Part shown: in pieces, positions 1 to 8,013 of the stretch
How positions within the stretch are numbered: the first letter of the stretch is position 1
Layout: each line of letters starts with the position of its first letter
From: Chitinophaga niabensis
GTDB lineage: Bacteria; Bacteroidota; Bacteroidia; Chitinophagales; Chitinophagaceae
Reading direction: 5' to 3'
Assembly (NCBI RefSeq): GCF_900129465.1
Contig: NZ_FSRA01000002.1
Coordinates: 682,001-746,000 of the forward strand
DNA length: 64,000 bases
Notes under the pieces: model-generated
Seen by the model: the letters and a program-made list of their open reading frames with translations, nothing else
Databases searched by the model: none
What the model was told of the DNA's origin: nothing
Made by a program: the position numbers and the translations under genes

Positions 1-34
1 GTGCATCAGAATCATTACAGGGGAGCAACAGTAG

Positions 35-448
35 TTATTTGAGGAACCTTTTACCGATCCAGCGGAAGATCAAAGCGCCCACCGCTGCGCCTGTACCATC
101 AGCCAAAACATCCATCATATCAAAGCTCCTGTTGACCACGAGGTATTTTTGAATGAATTCTATTGCCAGGCCATACAAAGTAACAACGAGTACAATACTT
201 AAAAGCCCAAGGCCACTAAGACCATTATTCTGTTTATAGTAACCATAAGCCAGTAAGATCACGGTTCCGCCAAACAGCACAAAGTGCACCACTTTATCTA
301 CATGTAGTTTATCCAGGATCGAGATCTTGGGGATCTCTGAGCCGGGCAGGGTGCATAAAAAAAGAATGAGAACGATCCAACCCATTGCTGGTAAGTAATA
401 AAGGATCGTTCTCATGCTAAATTTATTATTCGTATTCAATTCGTTCAT
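35..448 (-). CDS. VanZ-like family membrane protein
   Basis: A 137-residue protein with about four hydrophobic segments (residues 13-32, 50-67, 77-95 and near the C-terminus). The pattern of a short loop with acidic and Phe/His residues (VDKVVHFVLFG) and a later GLAIEFIQ stretch followed by D-rich FDMMDVLADGTGA is typical of the VanZ-like fold. These are small inner-membrane proteins; most members have no proven role, and teicoplanin resistance applies to only a few. The start lies 2 bases after the gcvH stop, so the two are very likely co-transcribed. Family call by pattern; function unknown. Confidence 0.8.
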   Translation of the reverse strand: MNELNTNNKFSMRTILYYLPAMGWIVLILFLCTLPGSEIPKISILDKLHVDKVVHFVLFGGTVILLAYGYYKQNNGLSGLGLLSIVLVVTLYGLAIEFIQKYLVVNRSFDMMDVLADGTGAAVGALIFRWIGKRFLK

Positions 449-450
449 AC

Positions 451-831
451 TTATTCTCCGATCAGTGCTTTGTAAGCATCTGCGGTTAACAATCCATCCA
501 CATCAGCAGCATTACTTACTTCAATGGTTACCATCCAGCCTTCGCCATATGGGTCTGTGTTCACCAGTTCAGGGCTGTTTTCCAGTCTTGGGTTTACGGC
601 ACCTACGGTACCGGCAACAGGCAGGAACAGATCAGACACTGTTTTTACCGCTTCCACGGTACCAAAGATCTCTTCAGCATTCAGTGTTTTACCGGTTGTG
701 GTGATGTCCACAAACACGATATCACCCAGTTCACGCTGAGCAAATTCAGTAATACCCACTTTAGCAGTGTTTCCTTCTAACAAAACCCATTCGTGGTCTT
801 TTGTGTAACGCAGTTGTGACGGAAAATTCAT
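451..831 (-). CDS. gcvH: Glycine cleavage system H protein
   Basis: 126 residues, the normal length for GcvH. This lipoyl carrier shuttles the methylamine group from the P-protein to the T-protein in glycine cleavage, in the cytoplasm. The lipoyl-attachment lysine is K63 in the motif [10 protein letters not shown]. The N-terminal KDHEWV and the [17 protein letters not shown] core are canonical. No gcvP or gcvT lies nearby, which is common in Bacteroidota where the parts are scattered. First gene of a pair with the VanZ-like gene 2 bases downstream. Confidence 0.96.
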   Translation of the reverse strand: MNFPSQLRYTKDHEWVLLEGNTAKVGITEFAQRELGDIVFVDITTTGKTLNAEEIFGTVEAVKTVSDLFLPVAGTVGAVNPRLENSPELVNTDPYGEGWMVTIEVSNAADVDGLLTADAYKALIGE

Positions 832-918
832 GTCAAGTTTGATTTTGAGCCGTAAAAATAAAGATTGTGGGGTGAATTATAAAAACTTCTTCCCCCCGAA
901 TATGTTAAAATTCAATGA

Positions 919-1581
919 TTAAAAGAAGAAGAACTTCCTTTTCAGCCTGATCTTCATCCGTACATCCTGTAAGGGGCGATTGTTCCTGTCTGTCTTCACC
1001 ATGGCAATACTGTCTACCACATTCAGCCCTTTGATCACTTCTCCGAAGATGGTGTAATTCTGGTCCAGATGCGGTGTTCCGCCTATCTTTTTATAGATCT
1101 CCCGTTGGTCTACCGGTAATTTCCGGCCGCCCAGGCGGGTTTGTTCCAGCGTATCCAGTTGCCCGTCTGTGAATTTCTTGCCTTGTACAATGTAAAACTG
1201 GCAGCCATCGGATGCTTTTGTAGGATTATTATCCCGGGCAGCTGCTAATACACCCTTTTTGTGAAAGAGGTCCAGTTGAAATTCTGCCGGTACGGTGTAT
1301 CCCACGCCTCCATTCCCTAATTCCGTGCCGGGTTTGGCATTCTTAGAATCGGGGTCGCCTCCCTGGATCATAAAGTTGTGGATCACGCGGTGGAACAACA
1401 GGCTATCGTAAAAATGCTTTTTTACGAGTTTGATGAAATTGTTACGGTGCAGCGGCGTTTGGTCATACAACCTGATCACCATGGTACCGTATTCCGTAGT
1501 TACTTTCACTTTACGGTTACGCTGGGCATTCACAGAGATACAGAACAATAAGGAAAAAGACAGCAGTAGTGCTCTATGCAT
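919..1581 (-). CDS. Secreted cyclophilin-type peptidyl-prolyl isomerase
   Basis: 220 residues with an N-terminal signal peptide (about residues 1-19, ending VNA-Q), so it is predicted to act in the periplasm on folding of exported proteins. The cyclophilin core is clear: FHRVIHNFMIQGGDP, the DGCQFYI strand (in place of SQFFI) and NYTIFGEVIKGLNVVD. An insertion between the QFYI strand and the NYTIFGEV strand, seen in many Bacteroidota homologues, makes it longer than a minimal cyclophilin. It lies 9 bases after the small gene at 1591-1923, so the two probably form one transcript. Confidence 0.9.
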   Translation of the reverse strand: MHRALLLSFSLLFCISVNAQRNRKVKVTTEYGTMVIRLYDQTPLHRNNFIKLVKKHFYDSLLFHRVIHNFMIQGGDPDSKNAKPGTELGNGGVGYTVPAEFQLDLFHKKGVLAAARDNNPTKASDGCQFYIVQGKKFTDGQLDTLEQTRLGGRKLPVDQREIYKKIGGTPHLDQNYTIFGEVIKGLNVVDSIAMVKTDRNNRPLQDVRMKIRLKRKFFFF

Positions 1582-1590
1582 ATGGATGGT

Positions 1591-1923
1591 TTATTCTTCA
1601 AAATAGGCGATTATATGCTCCTTCAGGAACCTTTCCTGTTCTTCCATCCCCATTTTGGGTACCGGCTGTACTTCTTTAAAGTGAGGCCAGCCATCCCTGT
1701 CGCGCCCCTCCGGTTCAAAATATCCGCTTTGGCTCAGCAGGGAACAAACAGCAATGTGCATGAGGTCCTGCTTCTGTTCTTTGGTGAACTTCGTTTTTGG
1801 GCTATTTAATTCCTGTATACCTATCAACAAAAGTGTGGCCTCCATGTTCGGTGTTTTACCGAATCGTTCTGTGAGCATATCTTCCACCCTTTTCCATCTT
1901 ATTTTGAAATCATCCTGATCCAT
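1591..1923 (-). CDS. Conserved hypothetical protein, 110 aa
   Basis: I do not recognise a named family. The product is small, charged, predicted mostly helical and soluble, with no signal peptide. The middle (LLIGIQELNSPKTKFTKEQK) and the later HIAVCSLLSQSGYFEPEG look like a compact helical domain. It is the first gene of a two-gene unit with the secreted cyclophilin 9 bases downstream. Codon use and length look genuine, and no longer competing frame lies on the other strand. Confidence 0.7.
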   Translation of the reverse strand: MDQDDFKIRWKRVEDMLTERFGKTPNMEATLLLIGIQELNSPKTKFTKEQKQDLMHIAVCSLLSQSGYFEPEGRDRDGWPHFKEVQPVPKMGMEEQERFLKEHIIAYFEE

Positions 1924-2165
1924 TTCTTTATTTTTTTAATGGTTCCTGCTGCTAATCAAGCATATGGCATATAGATTGCAGACCGGTAACGAACAGCAAA
2001 TGTACGGTTTACATAAAAAATTGATGTAAATATCGCTGCCCTTTATTAAATTGGATTTTTTTTTAAACCATATCTGTCTACCGGGGAAGCTGTTCAGGGT
2101 CGTTATTTAACAGCACTTTAACTGCGGATGCCCGCCATGGCAGTATGTTTAAGGAAGGGAATCAG

Positions 2166-2173
2166 TATTTTAG
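2166..2173 (+). promoter_or_regulatory. Probable -7 element for moxR
   Basis: TATTTTAG, one mismatch from the Bacteroidota consensus TAnnTTTG, ending 20 bases before the chosen ATG at 2194. It supports that ATG over the upstream in-frame ATG at 2128, which would lie before the promoter. Confidence 0.5.
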
Positions 2174-2193
2174 CACCCTCGAAATGTAAATAC

Positions 2194-3195
2194 ATGGAAA
2201 ATACATCGTACGATATTCGTCAACTCAACGAAAAGATCCACCAGGCCAGCTCTTTTGTTGATATCCTCAATCTGGAGATCAACAAAGTGATCGTAGGGCA
2301 GAAGTATATGGTTGAACGTCTGATGATCGGCTTACTGGCTCAGGGGCATGTGCTCCTGGAAGGGGTACCCGGTTTGGCTAAGACCTTATCCATCAAATCT
2401 TTGTCTTCTGCCATCAATGCACGTTTTTCACGGATACAGTTCACGCCGGACCTTTTACCGGCAGACGTTGTAGGTACCATGATCTACAATCAGCAAAAGA
2501 ATGAGTTTGTGGTACGCAGGGGTCCCATCTTCGCCAACTTTATCCTGGCGGATGAGATCAACCGTGCCCCGGCGAAAGTACAAAGTGCCCTGCTGGAAGC
2601 CATGCAGGAAAGGCAGGTGACCATAGGTGATACTACTTTTAAACTGGATGAGCCTTTCCTGGTACTGGCCACCCAGAACCCGATAGAGCAGGAAGGTACC
2701 TATACCTTACCGGAAGCCCAGGTAGACCGTTTTATGTTAAAGGTGGTGATCGGGTATCCTACCAAAGACGAAGAACGCCACATCATCCGTCAGAACCTGC
2801 AACCGGAAGGCCAGGTAAAGATCAATCCCGTGGTAAGCCCTGAAGACATCCTGGAAGCACGTAAACTGGTACGCCAGGTGTATATGGATGAAAAGATCGA
2901 ACAATACATCATCGATATCGTGTTCGCCACCCGTAATCCGGAAGATTACAAACTGGGCAAACTGAAACCACTGATCTCCTACGGGGGGTCACCACGTGCC
3001 AGCATTAACCTGGCCCTTGCTTCCAAAGCTTATGCCTTTACAAAACGCAGAGGATATGTGATCCCTGAAGATGTACGCAGCATCTGTTTTGATGTAATGC
3101 GCCATCGTATTGGCCTTACTTACGAAGCGGAAGCAGAGAACGTAACCAGCGAAAACATCCTGAGCGAGATACTCAACGCAGTTGAAGTGCCATAA
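2194..3195 (+). CDS. MoxR-family AAA+ ATPase
   Basis: 333 residues. Walker A is GVPGLAKT (57-64); Walker B ends in D120-E121 (FILADEIN), followed by the RAPAKVQSALLEAMQER sensor region and an ATQNPIEQEGTY motif. MoxR ATPases act as chaperones that help activate or insert metal ions into von Willebrand factor A partners, usually encoded next door. Here DUF58 and BatA-type vWA genes follow directly. I start it at 2194 rather than 2128 because the extra 22 residues are unlike the family and a promoter-like octamer lies between the two ATGs. Confidence 0.93.
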   Translation: MENTSYDIRQLNEKIHQASSFVDILNLEINKVIVGQKYMVERLMIGLLAQGHVLLEGVPGLAKTLSIKSLSSAINARFSRIQFTPDLLPADVVGTMIYNQQKNEFVVRRGPIFANFILADEINRAPAKVQSALLEAMQERQVTIGDTTFKLDEPFLVLATQNPIEQEGTYTLPEAQVDRFMLKVVIGYPTKDEERHIIRQNLQPEGQVKINPVVSPEDILEARKLVRQVYMDEKIEQYIIDIVFATRNPEDYKLGKLKPLISYGGSPRASINLALASKAYAFTKRRGYVIPEDVRSICFDVMRHRIGLTYEAEAENVTSENILSEILNAVEVP

Positions 3196-3219
3196 GCCGA
3201 ATTTAAACCTGCAACAAAC

Positions 3220-4092
3220 ATGGAGACTTCAGAAATACTCAAGAAGGTCCGCCAGCTGGAGATAAAGACCAAAGGCTTAACGAATCATATCTTCGCAGGC
3301 GAATACCACAGCGCTTTCAAGGGCAGGGGTATGTCTTTCAGCGAAGTGAGGGACTATCACTTCGGGGATGACGTGCGGTCTATCGACTGGAACGTAACGG
3401 CCCGTTTCAATCATCCTTTTGTAAAGGTCTTTGAAGAAGAACGGGAGCTGACGGTAATGCTGCTGGTAGATGTGAGCGAAAGTGAAGCATTTGGTACCGC
3501 CCAGCATACCAAACGCAGCCTCGTAACAGAACTCTGTGCAGTACTGGCATTTTCTGCCATCAAAAATAACGATAAGGTTGGTGTGATCTTTTTTAGTGAC
3601 GGGGTGGAGAAATACATTCCGGCTAAAAAGGGTAAATCACATATCCTCTTCATCATCCGCGAACTGTTATCCTTTACACCTAAAAAGAAAGGGACTAATA
3701 TCGCGGAAACGCTGCGTTTCTTTAACAATGCAAACAAGAAGCGCAGTATTATGTTCCTGCTAAGCGATTTCTTTTCCGGTAATTACCAGGATGCACTGAA
3801 CATTGCTGCTAAAAGGCATGATGTGGTGGGTGTGCAGGTATATGATCCACGGGATAAGGAATTGCCTTCCGTGGGTATAATGAAGATGACGGATAGTGAA
3901 ACGGGCGCCACACAATGGGTGGATTCCAGCGATAAGAATGTGCGGAAATATTATACCCATCAATTCCAGCAGCATGCGCAGTATTGCCGTAACGCATTTA
4001 TGAAGAGCGGGGCAGACCTGGTCAGTATACGCACGGATGAAGATTATGTAAAAGCACTACAATCATTTTTCCTGAAAAGGGTTAAAGCATAA
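3220..4092 (+). CDS. DUF58 domain protein (vWA-like)
   Basis: 290 residues. The DUF58 signature DDVRSIDWNVTAR is at 50-62, after the GRGMSFSEVRDYHFG stretch. A vWA-type metal site is visible as DVSES (84-88). It is predicted cytoplasmic, without membrane segments. DUF58 proteins are regular partners of MoxR ATPases, and this gene starts 24 bases after moxR, so one operon is likely. Exact function is not known; in this family roles in envelope stress and aerotolerance have been suggested. Confidence 0.9.
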   Translation: METSEILKKVRQLEIKTKGLTNHIFAGEYHSAFKGRGMSFSEVRDYHFGDDVRSIDWNVTARFNHPFVKVFEEERELTVMLLVDVSESEAFGTAQHTKRSLVTELCAVLAFSAIKNNDKVGVIFFSDGVEKYIPAKKGKSHILFIIRELLSFTPKKKGTNIAETLRFFNNANKKRSIMFLLSDFFSGNYQDALNIAAKRHDVVGVQVYDPRDKELPSVGIMKMTDSETGATQWVDSSDKNVRKYYTHQFQQHAQYCRNAFMKSGADLVSIRTDEDYVKALQSFFLKRVKA

Positions 4093-4112
4093 ACTGAGCA
4101 CTGCCACACCGG

Positions 4113-5111
4113 ATGAAAGTTAAAAAGAACATATTCGTGTATACCTTGCTGGGATGCCTGCTTGCAACAACTCAATTGTTTGCGCAGGAGCAATACCAGG
4201 ATTATTTTAAGGTGAAAGCGATCCCCGATACTACGCAGATCCGAATTGGTGAACCTATCAGATTAGAGATCACTGCCAAGGTGATGATCTATGCCCTGAA
4301 AGGTGCTAATTTGAAAGTAGTGTTCCCCAATCTGCCGGATTCCCTCAATCATATAGAGATCACAGACCGTACGCAGCTGGATACTTCCGGTTCCAATGAA
4401 CAGCAGAAGTTATTCAAGCAGATCATTACGCTCACGAGCTTTGATTCCGGCCGTTGGGAAATGCCCCCTATGAAATTTGAAGTGTTCTCTGTAACGGATG
4501 GTTCTTATGATTCCGTTTTTACAGAGCCCTTTTTCATTGATGTAAATACAGTACCGGTAGATACAACCAAAGCATTCAAACCTATCAAAGCATTGCGCTC
4601 GGTGGGTTGGAACATACTTGACTACTGGCCTTACCTGCTGGCCTGTTTAGCTTTGAGCGCGGCCATCGTGCTGTATTTCGTATTCTGGCATAAGAAACGT
4701 AAACCTGCTGTGGTGGCACCTCCCGCCAGGCCAGCCAAAGCTCCTTACCAACTGGCCATGGAGCAACTGGAATTACTGGAAAAGGAAAAGCCATGGAACA
4801 GCGATGTGAAATTATATTACACACAACTCACGGATATCCTCCGGCAATATTTTGAACAGCAGTTCCATATTGCTGCACTGGAACAAACCAGTGCAGAGTT
4901 GATGCAAAACATTAAACCTGTAACGGTGCTGAACCAGCAACGGGATAAATTGCAGAGCATCCTTACGTTGGCTGACCTGGCTAAGTTTGCCAAGCTGCAG
5001 CCCTCTCCGCAAGAACATGAGGATTGCCTCCGTAAAGCGATAGCTGTGGTAGAATGGACAAAACCATCTGCTGTTGCTGCTGAACAACCTGCATCTAACA
5101 GCACAAATTAG
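4113..5111 (+). CDS. BatD-like exported membrane protein of the Bat cluster
   Basis: 332 residues with a signal peptide (about 1-24, ending LFA-Q), a beta-rich periplasmic domain (about 30-160), one membrane helix (about 170-191, PYLLACLALSAAIVLYFVFW), and a cytosolic helical tail (215-320) containing YYTQLTDILRQYFEQQF. This layout is that of the BatD-like or unnamed protein commonly found between DUF58 and BatA in Bacteroidota. It is probably a membrane partner of the vWA and MoxR proteins. The assignment rests mainly on context and topology. Confidence 0.65.
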   Translation: MKVKKNIFVYTLLGCLLATTQLFAQEQYQDYFKVKAIPDTTQIRIGEPIRLEITAKVMIYALKGANLKVVFPNLPDSLNHIEITDRTQLDTSGSNEQQKLFKQIITLTSFDSGRWEMPPMKFEVFSVTDGSYDSVFTEPFFIDVNTVPVDTTKAFKPIKALRSVGWNILDYWPYLLACLALSAAIVLYFVFWHKKRKPAVVAPPARPAKAPYQLAMEQLELLEKEKPWNSDVKLYYTQLTDILRQYFEQQFHIAALEQTSAELMQNIKPVTVLNQQRDKLQSILTLADLAKFAKLQPSPQEHEDCLRKAIAVVEWTKPSAVAAEQPASNSTN

Positions 5112-5121
5112 TAACTGACGC

Positions 5122-6132
5122 ATGAACCCGGACATCTGGAAACATATTGAATTTGCTTACCCGGCCTTCTTCTGGCTGCTGCTACTCATTCCCGTAATGG
5201 TATGGTGGCAATTCAGCGCTGGCCGCAAGTTCCAGGGATCTATCCAGGTATCTTCCCTGCAAGGCCTGAAAGGTTTACCTGTATCCTGGAAAGTACGCTT
5301 CCGCCCATTATTGCTGGTATTGCGCGTTCTTGCTTTTGCGGCATTGGTAACTGCGCTGGCACGCCCTCAAACATCCAATACTTCAGAGAATATAGACAGT
5401 GAAGGGATAGACATTGTATTAAGTATAGACATTTCCGGTAGTATGCTGGCAGAGGACCTGCTGCCCAACAGAATGGAAGCGGCCAAAAAAACCGCGATGG
5501 ATTTTGTGGACAGCCGTATCAGCGACCGCATCGGGCTGGTTATCTTTTCCGGTGAAAGCTTTACGCAATGCCCCATTACAATGGACCATGCGGTATTGAA
5601 ACAACAGATCATGACCATCCGCAGCGGTTTGTTGCAGGACGGTACTGCTATAGGAATGGGATTAGCTACTGCGGTAGACCGTTTGCACAACAGCAAAGTA
5701 AAAAGCAAAGTGATCATCCTGCTAACGGATGGTGTGAACAATACCGGCCTTGTAGATCCGCTCACTGCACTGGAGATTGCCAAAGCTTATAAGATCAAAG
5801 TATATACCGTAGGTGTTGGAACGATCGGTAAAGCCCCCTCTCCTGCTACAATGCCCGACGGTACTGTGCAAATGCAAATGGTGGATGTGCAGATAGATGA
5901 GCCGCTGATGAAGAAGATTGCTTCTGAAACCGGTGGCCGTTACTTCAGGGCTACAGATAATACTTCCCTCAAAAACATCTACGGAGAGATTGACAAACTG
6001 GAACGTACAAAAGTGGAGATCACTTCCTACAAACGTTACAAAGAATATTTCTTCCCGCTGGCCATGATTGCCCTGGCTTGTCTTTTACTGGAAGTGGTGC
6101 TGCGGTACACACTCTTCAGGAGACTCCCTTAA
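5122..6132 (+). CDS. batA: BatA-type von Willebrand factor A membrane protein
   Basis: 336 residues. Two N-terminal membrane helices (about 13-29 and 63-80) precede a vWA domain with the complete MIDAS motif DISGS (103-107) and the later TDGVNN loop. A C-terminal helix (about 309-328) anchors the end. This is the BatA/BatB architecture, first linked to aerotolerance in Bacteroides fragilis. The usual batB, batC and batD genes do not follow; the next gene is rsgA, so this is a shortened cluster. The symbol is by architecture. Confidence 0.85.
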   Translation: MNPDIWKHIEFAYPAFFWLLLLIPVMVWWQFSAGRKFQGSIQVSSLQGLKGLPVSWKVRFRPLLLVLRVLAFAALVTALARPQTSNTSENIDSEGIDIVLSIDISGSMLAEDLLPNRMEAAKKTAMDFVDSRISDRIGLVIFSGESFTQCPITMDHAVLKQQIMTIRSGLLQDGTAIGMGLATAVDRLHNSKVKSKVIILLTDGVNNTGLVDPLTALEIAKAYKIKVYTVGVGTIGKAPSPATMPDGTVQMQMVDVQIDEPLMKKIASETGGRYFRATDNTSLKNIYGEIDKLERTKVEITSYKRYKEYFFPLAMIALACLLLEVVLRYTLFRRLP

Positions 6133-6138
6133 TTGGCT

Positions 6139-6146
6139 TATCTTTA
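6139..6146 (+). promoter_or_regulatory. Possible -7 element before rsgA
   Basis: TATCTTTA, one mismatch from TAnnTTTG, ending 4 bases before the GTG at 6151. It would give an almost leaderless rsgA transcript, separate from read-through from batA, and it helps reject the TTG at 6133 as the start. Confidence 0.4.
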
Positions 6147-6150
6147 CGCC

Positions 6151-7080
6151 GTGCAAGCAACGATCTACAAATCAACAGGCAGCTGGTATGCTGCCAAAAC
6201 TGAAGCAGGTGACTTTCTTCAGGCCCGCATCAAGGGCATCTTTAAGAAGGATGATGATATCACTTCCACCAATCCCATTGCGGTAGGTGATGAAGTAACG
6301 CTCAGCCTGGAACAGGATGAAGAAGCGGCTGCTATGATCACGGGCATCAGTGACCGGAAGAATTATATCGTGCGGGCCTCTCCGCATGGCAAGCATAAAA
6401 AACATATTGTTGCCGCTAATCTTGATCAGGCGGTATTGGTTTGTACTGTGAAAGAACCCCGTACTTCCCAGGGGTTTATAGACCGTTTTCTTGTAACCGC
6501 TGCTGCCTATCATATCCCTGCCGTACTCATCTTCAATAAAATGGATGTGTATAAGGATAAGGAAATGGAAAAATTCGAACACTGGAAAACGGTATACGAA
6601 TCCATGGGCTATCAGGTATTACTAACGGCTGCAGGAGCCGGTGCGGGTATGGAAGAGGTCCAGGCCATGCTGCATCATAAAACAAGCCTTATTTCAGGGC
6701 ATTCCGGTGTGGGCAAATCCACTATCATCAACCGGTTATTGCCAGACCTTAAACTGAAAACAAAAAATGTGAGCGGTTGGAGCGGGAAGGGTTTACATAC
6801 CACTACTTTCGCAGAGATGTTTGATCTGCCGGATGGCGGAAGATTAATAGATACGCCGGGGGTGCGGGAATTTGGGATCGTTGACATTCCCAAAACAGAA
6901 TTATCCCAGTATTTCCTGGATATGCGGCCTTTTCTTCCTAACTGCCAGTTCAATAACTGCCAGCACCTGGATGAACCTGATTGTGCTGTGAAAGATGCGG
7001 TGGAAGCGGGGATACTGGATATGGAAAGGTACCTGAGCTATGTAGCTATCTGGCACACGATAGAAGACAAATCTTATTAA
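6151..7080 (+). CDS. rsgA: Ribosome small-subunit GTPase RsgA
   Basis: 309 residues from a GTG start. It is a circularly permuted GTPase that checks late 30S subunits: G4 NKMD (129-132) comes before G1 GHSGVGKST (183-191) and G3 DTPG (234-237). The C-terminal zinc knuckle is C265, C270, H272, C278. I prefer the GTG at 6151 because the product then begins MQATIYKSTGSW, the usual OB-fold start; the TTG at 6133 would add six residues. The stop codon overlaps the end of the convergent small lipoprotein gene. Confidence 0.95.
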   Translation: MQATIYKSTGSWYAAKTEAGDFLQARIKGIFKKDDDITSTNPIAVGDEVTLSLEQDEEAAAMITGISDRKNYIVRASPHGKHKKHIVAANLDQAVLVCTVKEPRTSQGFIDRFLVTAAAYHIPAVLIFNKMDVYKDKEMEKFEHWKTVYESMGYQVLLTAAGAGAGMEEVQAMLHHKTSLISGHSGVGKSTIINRLLPDLKLKTKNVSGWSGKGLHTTTFAEMFDLPDGGRLIDTPGVREFGIVDIPKTELSQYFLDMRPFLPNCQFNNCQHLDEPDCAVKDAVEAGILDMERYLSYVAIWHTIEDKSY

Positions 7081-7244
7081 CCACCCCTGTTGAACAACCC
7101 TTTCTTCCTGGGTGCGTTCATTTCGTCCATCACCTTTTCAGCACCCATATTACGTTTGGAAACTTTACAACCTGTTTTTTGCGTGCGGCATCCTATCGCC
7201 AGGATACCTGCTGCCAGCATCAGTAAAAAGCAAAACCTGCGCAT
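7077..7244 (-). CDS. Small lipoprotein, 55 aa
   Basis: A reading frame of 55 codons. A short signal sequence (MRRFCFLLMLAAGILAIGC) ends in a lipobox-like AIGC, giving a mature protein of about 37 residues that begins CRTQKTGCKV and is rich in Lys, Arg and Gly. The 13-base gap to the upstream small lipoprotein gene and the shared C-x-[ST]-Q-K-x-G-C start of the mature proteins indicate a paralogous pair in one transcript. Its last four bases overlap the rsgA stop. Function unknown. Confidence 0.6.
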   Translation of the reverse strand: MRRFCFLLMLAAGILAIGCRTQKTGCKVSKRNMGAEKVMDEMNAPRKKGLFNRGG

Positions 7245-7257
7245 AATAAGATCCAGT

Positions 7258-7407
7258 TTAGAATAATTTCATTTGTTTACCGGCCTTTGAATTTTGCTTG
7301 GCATTTCCCTTGTTGTAATAGGTACTGCCGGGGCAGCCATATTTCTGAGATGCGCAACTGGTCAGTAGAAAAACTGCCCAAAGCAGGAATAACCATTTTC
7401 TTTTCAT
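7258..7407 (-). CDS. Small lipoprotein, 49 aa
   Basis: 49 codons. The signal sequence ends in the lipobox LTSC (about residue 18) and the mature protein begins CASQKYGCPGSTYYNKG, leaving only about 32 residues. Such tiny Cys-Gly-Tyr lipoproteins are common in Chitinophagaceae but have no known role. The protein shares the mature-end motif C-x-[ST]-Q-K-x-G-C with its neighbour 13 bases downstream. It is upstream in the pair and probably carries the promoter. Confidence 0.6.
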   Translation of the reverse strand: MKRKWLFLLWAVFLLTSCASQKYGCPGSTYYNKGNAKQNSKAGKQMKLF

Positions 7408-7457
7408 AGGGACAGGGTATTTTATCTTATGCAATATAGCATTTTTTTCTCAAGTGA

Positions 7458-7979
7458 TCATACCTGGTCCCGGAACCAGTCTGCATACATGATATAGTTG
7501 TTTGCTATCCTGTCAATCTCCCCATGGATCAGTTCCTGGCTGATGGTTTTCACCTTTTTAGCGGGTACGCCTGCATAAATGGTCCCGGCCTCTACCTGCG
7601 TTCCTTCCAATACTACAGCACCGGCGGCAATAATGGTATTGCTGCCGATATGGGCATTGTCCATCACAATCGCGCCCATGCCGATCAGTACATTATCTTC
7701 TACGGTACAGCCATGTACAATAGCATTGTGGCCAATGGACACATTATTGCCGATGGTGGTTTTGGTTTTCTCGTAAGTAGCGTGGATCACGGCACCGTCC
7801 TGGATATTCACCTTATTGCCCATACGAATGCTGTTCACGTCTCCCCGTACAACGGCATTGAACCAAACGCTGCAATCATTGCCCATTACCACATCTCCTA
7901 CGATGGTAGCATTGGGGGCTATAAAACTATTTTCACCCATTTTAGGGTATACTCCTTTTACTGGTAATATTACTGGCAT
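7458..7979 (-). CDS. Gamma-carbonic-anhydrase-like hexapeptide-repeat protein
   Basis: 173 residues made almost wholly of hexapeptide repeats, predicting a left-handed beta-helix trimer. Three histidines match the gamma-carbonic anhydrase zinc ligands: H66 (VIHATY), H84 (GHN) and H89 (VHGC). Homologues of the YrdA/PaaY/CaiE type are often inactive or weak as carbonic anhydrases, so enzymatic activity is not assured. The ATG at 7979 is preferred over one seven codons upstream because a perfect TAnnTTTG element overlaps that longer start. Divergent from the aminotransferase, with 34 bases between start codons. Confidence 0.88.
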   Translation of the reverse strand: MPVILPVKGVYPKMGENSFIAPNATIVGDVVMGNDCSVWFNAVVRGDVNSIRMGNKVNIQDGAVIHATYEKTKTTIGNNVSIGHNAIVHGCTVEDNVLIGMGAIVMDNAHIGSNTIIAAGAVVLEGTQVEAGTIYAGVPAKKVKTISQELIHGEIDRIANNYIMYADWFRDQV

Positions 7980-7983
7980 GTTA

Positions 7984-7991
7984 CAAATATA
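7984..7991 (-). promoter_or_regulatory. -7 element for the gamma-CA-like gene
   Basis: Exact TATATTTG on the minus strand, ending 4 bases before the ATG at 7979. The transcript would be nearly leaderless. It sits 9 bases from the opposing element for the aminotransferase gene. Confidence 0.6.
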
Positions 7992-8000
7992 GAACTTCAC

Positions 8001-8008
8001 TAACTTCG
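8001..8008 (+). promoter_or_regulatory. Possible -7 element for the aminotransferase
   Basis: TAACTTCG, one mismatch from TAnnTTTG, ending 5 bases before the ATG at 8014. It would form a compact divergent promoter pair with the element at 7984-7991. Confidence 0.4.
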
Positions 8009-8013
8009 CGGCA

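Noticed and set aside
1576-1809. Plus-strand frame of 77 codons
   Set aside because: It lies opposite the cyclophilin/hypothetical pair, has no promoter octamer and no family features.
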